From Caulobacter segnis (GTDB taxonomy: Bacteria > Pseudomonadota > Alphaproteobacteria > Caulobacterales > Caulobacteraceae), in assembly GCF_003243465.1 (NCBI RefSeq), contig NZ_QFQZ01000006.1, positions 31,219 to 95,218 of the forward strand: a stretch of 64,000 nt of DNA. The letters run 5' to 3'. A model generated the notes under the pieces. The model was not told where the DNA came from and did no database searches. It was given only the letters and a program-made list of their open reading frames with translations. The translations under genes and the position numbers were made by a program. Below, piece after piece: positions 48,988 to 56,306 of this stretch (the first letter of the stretch is position 1; each line of letters opens with the position of its first letter).

Positions 48988-49458
48988 ATGACCATTCGTA
49001 ACCTCTTCGCCGGTGTCACGCTGGGCGCCGTCATGGTGGCCGGCGGCGCTCACGCCGCCTCCCACGCCCGCGACACCTTTATCCGGGAGCAGGATCAGAA
49101 CGGCGACGGCGTCGTCACCAAGGAGGAATACGCCGCCACCCGGTCCCTCCAGTTCGCTCGCACCGACACCAATGGCGACGGCATGCTGTCCCAGGCCGAG
49201 TACATCGCCGAGTTCAAGGCGCGGTTGGAGAAGACGCTGGCCGGTTCGGATCGTACGTCTGAAAAGAAGGCCGAAGAGCGTGAGCGCCAGATGCGCCAGG
49301 CGGACGTTCGCTTCCACGTGCTCGACAGCGACAAGAGCGGGGCGATCTCGCGGGCCGAGTTCGACTATTCCGGATGGCGGATGTTCGTCCATCACGATAC
49401 CAACGAGGACGGCGTCGTCTCCGCCGCGGACCCGGTGAAGGACAATCAGCAGACCTAG
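48988..49458 (+). CDS. Secreted four-EF-hand protein
   Basis: 156 residues from the ATG at 48988 (AAGGA upstream). Signal peptide MTIRNLFAGVTLGAVMVAGG. Four EF-hand loops are seen: DQNGDGVVTKEEY, DTNGDGMLSQAEY, DSDKSGAISRAEF and DTNEDGVVSAAD; the last lacks the final Glu. It is a secreted or periplasmic calcium-binding protein. It is co-directional with the DUF4198 gene and likely co-transcribed. It could be a metal-buffering partner. Confidence 0.88.
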   Translation: MTIRNLFAGVTLGAVMVAGGAHAASHARDTFIREQDQNGDGVVTKEEYAATRSLQFARTDTNGDGMLSQAEYIAEFKARLEKTLAGSDRTSEKKAEERERQMRQADVRFHVLDSDKSGAISRAEFDYSGWRMFVHHDTNEDGVVSAADPVKDNQQT

Positions 49459-49561
49459 GCGAAAGGCGGCGTGCGGCGTTGGATTTGGACTTTCGACGTT
49501 TCGTGGGTATCACCGCCGGCCAAGACACGGGCCAGCGCGCCCGCCTGCAAGCTGGAAGACC

Positions 49562-49810
49562 ATGAGCGACACGCCTCCCGACCGCCTCTCCGTCAATCCT
49601 GACAGCCCCTATTACGACGCCGATCTGCTGGAACGCGGCATCGGCATCCGTTTCAAGGGCGTCGAGAAGACGAACGTCGAGGAATACTGCATCAGCGAGA
49701 AGTGGGTCCGCGTTGCGGCCGGCAAGACGCTGGACCGCAAGGGCAACCCGATGACCATCAAGCTTCAGGGCGAGGTCGAGGCCTATTTCCGCGACACCGC
49801 CGAAGGCTGA
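49562..49810 (+). CDS. DUF3297 family protein
   Basis: 82 residues, a compact domain with SPYYDADLLERGIGIRFKGV, then TNVEEYCISEKWVRVAAGK and MTIKLQGEVEAYF. This is the full length of DUF3297, a family of small cytoplasmic proteins of unknown role in proteobacteria. The stop is followed 4 bp later by another small gene, so a two-gene unit is likely. Confidence 0.85.
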   Translation: MSDTPPDRLSVNPDSPYYDADLLERGIGIRFKGVEKTNVEEYCISEKWVRVAAGKTLDRKGNPMTIKLQGEVEAYFRDTAEG

Positions 49811-49814
49811 GGTC

Positions 49815-50084
49815 TTGGCGGACGATCCTGACCTGGAGGCCATGGCCCGCGACGAGCTTTCGCGGGCCCTGACCCTGCGCTGGCAGGATCTGCGCGGGGT
49901 GGTCCCCTGGGGCGACACCTTCGAGGGGATCTCGCCCGCCGGCCGCTATGTCGAGGTCGAGCGCAGCTACATCTGGGCGGCCGAGCTGGGCGGCGACATC
50001 CTGTGCGAAGTCGCCGTCTACGGCGGACCCTCGCGATACGATCAGGGCGCGCGGATCTCGGCGGTGATTCCACGCCCCGCCTAG
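49815..50084 (+). CDS. Hypothetical 89-residue protein
   Basis: Starts at a TTG 4 bp after the DUF3297 stop; an internal ATG at 49842 is an alternative. The middle contains a conserved-looking block (DTFEGISPAGRYVEVERSYI, then GGDILCEVAVYGGPSRYDQG). It may be a small beta-rich cytoplasmic protein. It has no signal or membrane segment. No family is recognised. Its continuity with the DUF3297 gene suggests a shared function. Confidence 0.6.
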   Translation: MADDPDLEAMARDELSRALTLRWQDLRGVVPWGDTFEGISPAGRYVEVERSYIWAAELGGDILCEVAVYGGPSRYDQGARISAVIPRPA

Positions 50085-50362
50085 CCACTTCGCACCCGGT
50101 GTTGCGAAGAAAAACACGGGTCTTTCAGATCTGGAGGCATGAGAACGCCCTCCGGGAAGGCGAGAGAGCTATTCTCTGCCCACGGGGCGTGCGAAACTGT
50201 GTCTTCGTGAGGGCGTATGACGCGGTCCATTGTGACCGCGGCGGGTCGCGCTCAGATCAAGGCGCGTGCGGGCCCAAACGCCAGGGTCCGGTGAGCGCGC
50301 ATGGGTTGGCGAAGGCCGCTCCTCCGAGGCGGTCACGCCTGGGAGGACGAAAGGAACGGGAT
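50085..50362. other. 278-bp gap before the MarR gene
   Basis: No protein-like frame or tRNA is seen. Short GC-rich palindromic pieces occur (e.g. GGTCCATTGTGACC near 50225-50238), so a structured leader or a regulator binding site is possible. No known riboswitch core is recognised. Confidence 0.4.
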
Positions 50363-50872
50363 ATGACCGCGACGGTCTCTCCGATCACGACGAGCGCCCC
50401 TGATGCGCCCGAAGCAGCTGTCAGTCTTTCCGATTATGTGCCCTATCGCCTGGCGACGGCGTCAGCGGCCGTCAGCCGCCTGATCGCGCGGGCCTATGAA
50501 GACCGCTTCGGCCTGACCATCCCGCAATGGCGGCTGATGTCGGTGCTGGCCGAGGGCGCCCTGACCCCGCACGCCGCCGTCACCCGGACGGCCATGGACA
50601 AGGTGCGTGTCAGCCGTGCGGCCCAGGACCTGGTCGTGCGCCGTCTGGTGGCTCGCACCACGGTGCGTTCCGACCGGCGCTCGCATACGCTGGAACTGAC
50701 CGCCGCCGGCCGTCGCCTGTTCGCCGAGATCGCGCCCCTGGCCCTGGCCTACGAGGCCACGCTGCTGGCCGGCCTGGCGCCCAGCGAGGTGGCGACCTTC
50801 AAGCGCCTGCTGAATCATCTCGAGACCGCCGCCATCCAGCTCGCCGGGGGCGAGACGATCACGCCGCCCTAG
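50363..50872 (+). CDS. MarR family regulator
   Basis: 169 residues from the ATG at 50363 with AAAGGA upstream. The winged helix is PQWRLMSVLAEGALTPHAAV, TRTAMDKVRVSRAAQDLVVR and the wing RTTVRSDRRSHTLELTAAGR. Such dimeric regulators often respond to phenolic compounds or stress. Neighbours include a peptidase gene that overlaps its stop (convergent). A direct target is not apparent; the 278-bp upstream gap may hold its own operator. Confidence 0.9.
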   Translation: MTATVSPITTSAPDAPEAAVSLSDYVPYRLATASAAVSRLIARAYEDRFGLTIPQWRLMSVLAEGALTPHAAVTRTAMDKVRVSRAAQDLVVRRLVARTTVRSDRRSHTLELTAAGRRLFAEIAPLALAYEATLLAGLAPSEVATFKRLLNHLETAAIQLAGGETITPP

Positions 50873-51854
50873 CGGCGTAGACCGCGCGGGCGATCGCGCG
50901 GGCCAGGCAGTCCGCCGCCGCCGACCCGAGACGCGCGAGCATCGCGGCCCGCTCCGGGCTCTCGCCCAGCGTCGTCGCGCCCGAGGCCAGGGCGAAAACG
51001 ATGTCGCCGTCGAAGGTCGTGTGTGCCGGCCGGATGGCGCGGCCCATGCCGTCATGGGCCATCATCGCGATGCGCTGCGCCTCGGCCGTGGTTAGGTCAG
51101 CGGTGGTCGCCACGATCGCCAGCGTGGTGTTGGCGCCGGGGCGCAGGCGGCCCATGGCCCCAAGCTTGGTGTCATCCGGCATCGGGTCGATCGCCATCGG
51201 CATGGCGCCGGGACGACGTCCGCCGAACTCGCCGTCGATCTCGAACGGCCAGGCCCAGAATGTCTCGCCGTCGGGCATATAGACCGAGCCGACGGGATTG
51301 GCCGCCACCAGGGCCCCAACGACCAGGCCCTCGCCCAGGTCCAGCGAAGCTGAGCCAAGCCCGCCCTTGACCACGCCCGCCATCGCCCCGCGTCCGGCCC
51401 CGACCGAGCCCAGCGGGAAGTCGACGCCGGCCGCCGCGACGGCTTTCATCCCCAGGTCTCGATAGGGCGGGGCCAGGCCCCAGGCCTTGTCGCCGCCGTT
51501 GCCCAGGTCGTGCAGCGACGCGGCCGGCACGATCGGAATGGCTGGAGAGCCTGCGGCCAGCTTGACCCCCACGTCGCGGCCCGAGAGGGCGATCGCCGCG
51601 CCGTCGGCGGCGCCGAGGCCGAACACCGAGCCGCCCGACAGGCAGATGGCGTGGGCGCGGGAAAAGCTGTTCTCCGGACGCAGGGTGTCGGTCTCCCGAA
51701 CCGCCGGCCCACCGCCGCGCACGTCCACCGCCGCCGTCCAGGCGTCGGGGCATAGCAGCACCGTCACGCCGGAGCGGACGGCCTCGTCCTCGACGCATCC
51801 GACCGTGAGGCCAGGGACGTCGGTGATCAGGTTGCGCGGGCCTGGCTTGAGCAT
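50859..51854 (-). CDS. P1/S58 family peptidase (DmpA-like)
   Basis: 331 residues. The Ntn-hydrolase motifs of the P1 family are visible: DVPGLTVGCVEDEAVRSGV at the N-terminus and GANTTLAIVATTADLTTAEA, in which the second Thr/Ser is the expected autocleavage and catalytic residue. RIAMMAHDGMGRAIRPAHT is the family C-terminal block. Such enzymes are aminopeptidases or D-amino-acid amidases. It converges with marR by 14 bp of overlap. Confidence 0.9.
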   Translation of the reverse strand: MLKPGPRNLITDVPGLTVGCVEDEAVRSGVTVLLCPDAWTAAVDVRGGGPAVRETDTLRPENSFSRAHAICLSGGSVFGLGAADGAAIALSGRDVGVKLAAGSPAIPIVPAASLHDLGNGGDKAWGLAPPYRDLGMKAVAAAGVDFPLGSVGAGRGAMAGVVKGGLGSASLDLGEGLVVGALVAANPVGSVYMPDGETFWAWPFEIDGEFGGRRPGAMPMAIDPMPDDTKLGAMGRLRPGANTTLAIVATTADLTTAEAQRIAMMAHDGMGRAIRPAHTTFDGDIVFALASGATTLGESPERAAMLARLGSAAADCLARAIARAVYAARAA

Positions 51855-51953
51855 CGGGAATCTCCGTGAGCTTCGATGCTAGACCGGTCGTCGCGAGACT
51901 GGAATTCGCCGCCGACGCCTGCTAGGAAGACCACCCTTCGCGTTGCGAAGCCT

Positions 51954-52038
51954 GCGGGCGTGGTGAAACTGGTAGACGCGCCGGACTCAAAATCCGGTTC
52001 CGAAAGGAGTGTCGGTTCGACCCCGACCGCCCGCACCA
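51954..52038 (+). tRNA. tRNA-Leu(CAA)
   Basis: Acceptor GCGGGCG pairs with CGCCCGC, discriminator A and an encoded CCA end. The anticodon stem CCGGA/TCCGG encloses CTCAAAA, giving anticodon CAA (Leu). A long variable arm (TTCCGAAAGGAGTGTC) is typical of class II Leu tRNA. Confidence 0.95.
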
Positions 52039-52149
52039 ACTCTGTCTTCCTCTCAAAAGAAGCGTCGGTTTCGGCTTGAAAAAGCCCTGGCGTGACCGCA
52101 GCATCGTCGCTGATACCGGTGTCAGTATGCGCATCGGGGAGGAGACGTC

Positions 52150-52887
52150 ATGACCGCGTTCAAGGCCTTCGGCGAGCTTTCGCGACCGATCGGGCGGCGA
52201 GTCGTGCTGGGCGGTCTTGGCGCGCTTTCAGCGGGACTAGAAGCCTCCGCCATGGGCCGGCGGCCCCCGCGTGACGCGCCCGATCAGACGCGCTGGACCT
52301 TCGATCGCCTGACCAACATCGGCGGCGTCGCTACGACCGTCGAAGGCGACCCGCGCCTGATCGACACGCCCTACGGCAAGGCCGTGCAGTTCGACGGCGT
52401 CGATGATCGACTGGTCATCGACCGCCATCCGCTGGCGGGCATGTCCCAGTTCACCTTCGAGGCGCTGTTCCGGCCCGACGGCGGGGTCTTCGCCCAGCGC
52501 TGGTTCCATCTCAACGAGGAGGATCCGACGCCCGGCGCGCCGCCTTCCGTCACCCGCATGCTGTTCGAGATCCGCGTGACAGGCGAGGTCTGGAGCCTCG
52601 ACGCCTTCGCCACGGGGCCGGGGTACAAGCAGACCCTGCTGTTCCAGGACAAGACCTTCCCGGTCGGCCGCTGGTGCTGGGTCGCCCAGAGTTACGACGG
52701 CAAGACCTACCGCGCGTTCGTGAACGGCCAGCTGCAGGGCGAGGCCGAGATGGCCTTCACGCCGCAAGGCCAGGGCCGGTCGTCGGTTGGCGCGCGGATG
52801 AACAAGATCGACTACTTCAAGGGCGCGGTCCGCGAGGCCCGCTTCACGCCGCGCGCCTTGGCGCCCGAGGCCTTGCTGCGGACCTAG
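52150..52887 (+). CDS. Exported LamG-like (concanavalin-A fold) protein
   Basis: 245 residues. The N-terminus has a twin-arginine-like signal (RPIGRRVVLGGLGALSAGL), then a LamG_3-type beta-sandwich: GKAVQFDGVDDRLVIDRHPL, FTFEALFRPDG, WVAQSYDGKTYRAFVNGQLQ and GAVREARFTPRAL. It looks like a stand-alone carbohydrate-binding or structural beta-sandwich, exported and possibly folded in the cytoplasm first. Downstream is a convergent esterase-like gene, overlapping by 4 bp. Confidence 0.8.
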   Translation: MTAFKAFGELSRPIGRRVVLGGLGALSAGLEASAMGRRPPRDAPDQTRWTFDRLTNIGGVATTVEGDPRLIDTPYGKAVQFDGVDDRLVIDRHPLAGMSQFTFEALFRPDGGVFAQRWFHLNEEDPTPGAPPSVTRMLFEIRVTGEVWSLDAFATGPGYKQTLLFQDKTFPVGRWCWVAQSYDGKTYRAFVNGQLQGEAEMAFTPQGQGRSSVGARMNKIDYFKGAVREARFTPRALAPEALLRT

Positions 52888-53498
52888 AGACGCCGAGTCG
52901 CCGTGACCTGGGCGATCAAGCCCTTGAGCAATGTGCGCCCCTTTGTCCAAGGGCCGTGTCCAGAGTCGACATTGATGTGACCCGCGCGGCCGAGGTCGAC
53001 GAAGTCCGCGCCCCAGCCGCGGGCGAAGGCTTCGGCGCGGTCGATCTCGACATAGGGATCGTTCCGGCTCGCCACCACGAGGCTGGGGAAGGGCAGGCGC
53101 TGGCGCGGGATCGGCGAGAAGCCGACCAGCAGGCGGCCCGCCGGACCTTCGCGATTGACGTCGGCGGGGGCCACGAGCATTGCTCCGCCGACGCCGCGTC
53201 CGCCCGTGACCTGGGCGAAGTGGGCGACGAGAGCGCAGCCCAGGCTGTGGGCGACCAGGATGGCGCCCGGCCGCTGGCGCACGGCTTCGGCCAGGCTGAT
53301 CGTCCAGTCGCCGAGCAGGGGGCGCTCCCAGTCCTGCTGGTCGACCCGTTCGGCGTTGGGCAGCTCGCGCTCCCAATGGGTCTGCCAGTGGTCGGGCCCC
53401 GAATTATAGAGGCCAGGCACGATCAGGATCGGCGGACCGTCGGCGTCGTCGCGACGGTGGCGACGCGGCGTTTCGAAGGCGTGCGGGGCGGGGTTCAT
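52884..53498 (-). CDS. RBBP9/YdeN-type alpha/beta hydrolase
   Basis: 204 residues. The oxyanion side is PPILIVPGLYNSGPDHWQTH, the nucleophile Ser is in ILVAHSLGCALVAHFA, and the His is in GRAGHINVDSGHGPW. The Asp is in VASRNDPYVEID. All triad positions of a serine hydrolase are present. The natural substrate is unknown. Its stop overlaps the convergent LamG gene. Confidence 0.85.
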   Translation of the reverse strand: MNPAPHAFETPRRHRRDDADGPPILIVPGLYNSGPDHWQTHWERELPNAERVDQQDWERPLLGDWTISLAEAVRQRPGAILVAHSLGCALVAHFAQVTGGRGVGGAMLVAPADVNREGPAGRLLVGFSPIPRQRLPFPSLVVASRNDPYVEIDRAEAFARGWGADFVDLGRAGHINVDSGHGPWTKGRTLLKGLIAQVTATRRL

Positions 53499-53623
53499 GA
53501 TGCGCTCGGGTCAACGGATGGCCGTCGAGCGCACATGGCTCCTTTCGGGGTCTTGGCTCAATTCATATGAATTCAATAGGAATTCAGAAAAGCTGGGGCG
53601 AGACCACCGTCTCGCCCGCCGGA

Positions 53624-54103
53624 TCAGCCGATCCTGTCGCCGCGATGCAGCGGGTCGGGCAGGGGATCGCCCGCTTTCACGAACTGCAGCGACACAGAGT
53701 TGATGCAGTAGCGAAGCCGCGTCGGCGCCGGGCCGTCCGGGAAGACGTGGCCCTGGTGGCTGTCGCAGCGGGCGCAGCGAGTCTCGATGCGGACCATGCC
53801 GTACGACGTGTCGCGCACGCCGATCACATGATCCTCGGCGAAGGGGGCGTAGAAGCTGGGCCAGCCCGTGCCGCTCTCGAACTTGGTCTCGTGCTTGAAC
53901 AGCGGCAGGCCGCAGAGGCGGCAGCAATAGGCGCCGGGGCTCTTCTCGCCCAGCAGGCCGCCGCAGAACGGGGCTTCGGTGCCGTGGTGCAGGAGAACGC
54001 GCGCCTCTTCGGCCGTCAGGTCGGCCTCCAGGCGTTCGCGTTCGGGCTCCGTCGGCGGGGTAAGATCGAAGCCGGCGGTTGAAAGGATGGCTGCGTCTGT
54101 CAT
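53624..54103 (-). CDS. msrB: Peptide methionine-R-sulfoxide reductase
   Basis: 159 residues from the ATG at 54103. The catalytic Cys is in LRYCINSVSLQFV. Zinc ligands are in YCCRLCGLPL and CARCDSHQGHVF, and substrate contacts are in SGTGWPSFY. The enzyme reduces Met-R-sulfoxide in proteins. The upstream N-terminus is 40 residues longer than the minimal domain. It is divergent from the DJ-1-type gene, with only 51 bp between starts. Confidence 0.95.
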   Translation of the reverse strand: MTDAAILSTAGFDLTPPTEPERERLEADLTAEEARVLLHHGTEAPFCGGLLGEKSPGAYCCRLCGLPLFKHETKFESGTGWPSFYAPFAEDHVIGVRDTSYGMVRIETRCARCDSHQGHVFPDGPAPTRLRYCINSVSLQFVKAGDPLPDPLHRGDRIG

Positions 54104-54154
54104 GACAGCCAATGTAGGCGTTCATCCGCCGAACCGGTAGCTCCAGGAGTGAAC

Positions 54155-54727
54155 ATGACCGTCGCCGTCGCCTTTCTGCAGCCAGGCTGGGCCGATTGGG
54201 AGGCCGGTCCCGTGCTGGCCCTGCTGCGCGAGCACCTGAAGGTCCAGATCGAGATCGCCACCCCGACCGGCGATCCGGAGACCTCGATCGGCGGGATCCT
54301 GGCCGCGGCCGACTACCGTTTCGACGATCCGGTGCTGAGCGACGCCGACCTCTTCATCCTGATCGGTAGCGATGAATGGTCGAAGGGCGAGAACCCGGCG
54401 ATCACCGCGCTGCTGCGCCAGGCCTTCGCGGACGGCAAGCCGGTGGCGGGCATTTGCGCCGGCACGACGGCCCTCGCGCGCGCGGGCCTGTTCGAGGGGC
54501 GCAAGCACACCTCGAACGGCAAGGACTGGCTGGAGGGCGTTGTTCCCGGCTACGCGGGCGCCGAGCACTATGTCGATACGCCCAAGGCGGTCGCCGACGG
54601 CAAGGTGGTCAGCGCCTCGGGTCTGGCGCCGACGACCTTCGCTGCGGCCGTGGCGCGCTTGGTGGCGCCGGAGGCCGAGGACATGATCGCCGGCTTCGAG
54701 GCGATGTTCGCGCGAGAGTTCTCCTGA
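54155..54727 (+). CDS. DJ-1/PfpI-like protein
   Basis: 190 residues; ATG 54155 with CAGGAG spaced 5 bases is preferred to GTG 54149. The nucleophile elbow is VAGICAGTTALARAGLFEGR (Cys). The N-terminal strand VAVAFLQPGWADWEAGPVLA and the acid GSDEWSKGEN fit the DJ-1/PfpI/ThiJ superfamily. Members act as deglycases, chaperones or peptidases. Pairing with msrB suggests oxidative or carbonyl damage repair, by inference. Confidence 0.85.
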   Translation: MTVAVAFLQPGWADWEAGPVLALLREHLKVQIEIATPTGDPETSIGGILAAADYRFDDPVLSDADLFILIGSDEWSKGENPAITALLRQAFADGKPVAGICAGTTALARAGLFEGRKHTSNGKDWLEGVVPGYAGAEHYVDTPKAVADGKVVSASGLAPTTFAAAVARLVAPEAEDMIAGFEAMFAREFS

Positions 54728-54802
54728 GCGGATAAATCTCTCGAAGATTGTAATTCGTCCCGATGCCCGCTAGCTTTTCTGCGCGGGACAGGGGGCGACG
54801 AC

Positions 54803-55819
54803 ATGGCGGATCCGTTTCCATCCGGACCGGGTTCGGTCGAGGCGGCGGGGCGGCTGAATGTCCGGCGGGACAAGCCGCGGACGACGTCGCGGAAGGTGCG
54901 GGTGATCGAAGCCGGAACACGGTTCACGGTCCGCAAGTCGCTCTCGGGGGAGTTGGTCTCGGGCGTCAGCCAATGGTTCGACCTGGGGGGCGGGGAATAT
55001 GTCTGGGCCGGCGGCTGCCGCGACTTCCAGCCGCTGGTCGAGGAGGACGCCGAACGTCCCGACCGCCGCCAGCTGCATGACTATGCGCCGCCGCGGTTCA
55101 AGACCGCCGACGGCGTTCGCCACAAGGTGCAAGGCCGGCGGCCAAACGGGCTCGAGGGGCTGATCGTCCACTTCGACGCCTATCACATCAAGAAGGCCGG
55201 AAACGGCGTCGAGGACTCCGACGCCCGGACGCTCGACATGATGCGCTCGGGTCAGGCCAACGGCTTCCACTATGGCGAGATCAGCCGCACCGGCACGATC
55301 TTCCTGCCAGAGAACTTCGAGTGGAGCGAGTGGGGCTCGCACGCCGGCGTCAGCGCGTGTCCGGTGACAGGCCGGACGAGCGTGTCGCGCTACTATGTCG
55401 GCTTCGAGATGAACAACCCCGGCCGCCTCTACGAGGCGCAGGAGGATGGGGTCTTCTGCCCCTGGTTCAACGCCGTCCGCGACGCCGACGGCAATGTCGT
55501 GCTCGACGGGCGGGGGCGCTGCACCCGCAAGTCCGCCCACGACGAATGGTACGCCGCCTCCGAGGTCCGCACCGTGGCGGCCGACGGCAACATCAAGGCC
55601 GGGACCTATCTGCCCTACAGCTTCGACCAGTTCGAGTCGCTGACGAACCTGTGCCTGTATCTGGCCAAGACCTTCCCGGCGACGTTCAGCCTGGACCGCG
55701 TGTTCGGCCACGACGAGGTCGCGCCGCATCGCAAGAACGACCCGGGCGGAGCCCTAGCCGACCCCGCCCGTCTGATGACCATGGCCGCGTTCCGGGCCTA
55801 TCTGAAGTCGCTTATCTAA
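54803..55819 (+). CDS. SH3-domain peptidoglycan amidase-like protein
   Basis: 338 residues with a bacterial SH3-like N-terminus (AGTRFTVRKSLSGELVSGVS, WFDLGGGEYVWAGGC). An Amidase_2-type fold follows: GLIVHFDAYHI (first His), GFHYGEISRTGTIFLP, YVGFEMNNPGRLYE, and VFGHDEVAPHRKNDPGGALA at the C-terminus (His and Asp/Pro motif). No Sec signal is visible, so secretion or phage-type release is uncertain. The zinc Cys of T7-type lysozymes is replaced by Asp, as in AmpD-like enzymes. Confidence 0.8.
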   Translation: MADPFPSGPGSVEAAGRLNVRRDKPRTTSRKVRVIEAGTRFTVRKSLSGELVSGVSQWFDLGGGEYVWAGGCRDFQPLVEEDAERPDRRQLHDYAPPRFKTADGVRHKVQGRRPNGLEGLIVHFDAYHIKKAGNGVEDSDARTLDMMRSGQANGFHYGEISRTGTIFLPENFEWSEWGSHAGVSACPVTGRTSVSRYYVGFEMNNPGRLYEAQEDGVFCPWFNAVRDADGNVVLDGRGRCTRKSAHDEWYAASEVRTVAADGNIKAGTYLPYSFDQFESLTNLCLYLAKTFPATFSLDRVFGHDEVAPHRKNDPGGALADPARLMTMAAFRAYLKSLI

Positions 55820-56306
55820 GCGTCGCGGCGGCGGCTCGGGCGACGATCCCGTCCTCGGGCGCGGAGCCGCCGGAGACCCCGATGGCCCCGACGATCTTGC
55901 CGTCGACCAGCAGCAGCTCGCCGCCCTCGATCGCCATGGCGCCGGTGAAGATGGCGTTCAATGTGCCGGCCTTCACCGCGTTCTGGAACTCGGAGGTCGG
56001 GCGGCGGAAGTTGGCGGCGGTGCGCGCCTTTTTCAGAGCGACTTCCTCCGAGCCGTACTGGGCGCCATCCATTTTCTCGGAGAGGACGACCGCGCCGTTC
56101 GACTCGACCACGGTGATGACCATGGACCAGCCGTTCTTTCTCGCCACGGCCTCGGCCGCGGCGACCACCGACTTGGCCTCGGCCAGGGTGATCACCCGGC
56201 CGGAATAGGCGGGATGGGGCGCGGGCGGCGGCGGGGCCGTCTGGGCCAGGGCGGGCGCGCCGGCCAGGCAGAGGCCGGCGGCGATCAGCGTCAGGGACTT
56301 TCTCAT
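55812..56306 (-). CDS. Exported HbpS/GlcG-type protein
   Basis: 164 residues with a signal peptide (MRKSLTLIAAGLCLAGAPAL, cleaved after LAQ). The domain starts at VITLAEAKSVVAAAEAVARK and includes WSMVITVVESNGAVVLSEKM and GELLLVDGKIVGAIGVSGGS, the GlcG/HbpS pattern. Such proteins bind heme or small ligands. It converges with the amidase gene by 8 bp and its start overlaps the stop of the large LamG protein gene, which is co-directional, so these two are a unit. Confidence 0.85.
   Translation of the reverse strand: MRKSLTLIAAGLCLAGAPALAQTAPPPPAPHPAYSGRVITLAEAKSVVAAAEAVARKNGWSMVITVVESNGAVVLSEKMDGAQYGSEEVALKKARTAANFRRPTSEFQNAVKAGTLNAIFTGAMAIEGGELLLVDGKIVGAIGVSGGSAPEDGIVARAAAATLR

Noticed and set aside
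50085..50362. Known riboswitch or 6S RNA before the MarR gene
   Set aside because: No recognisable conserved core of a cobalamin, SAM, glycine or similar leader, nor a 6S-like long bulged hairpin, was found by eye.
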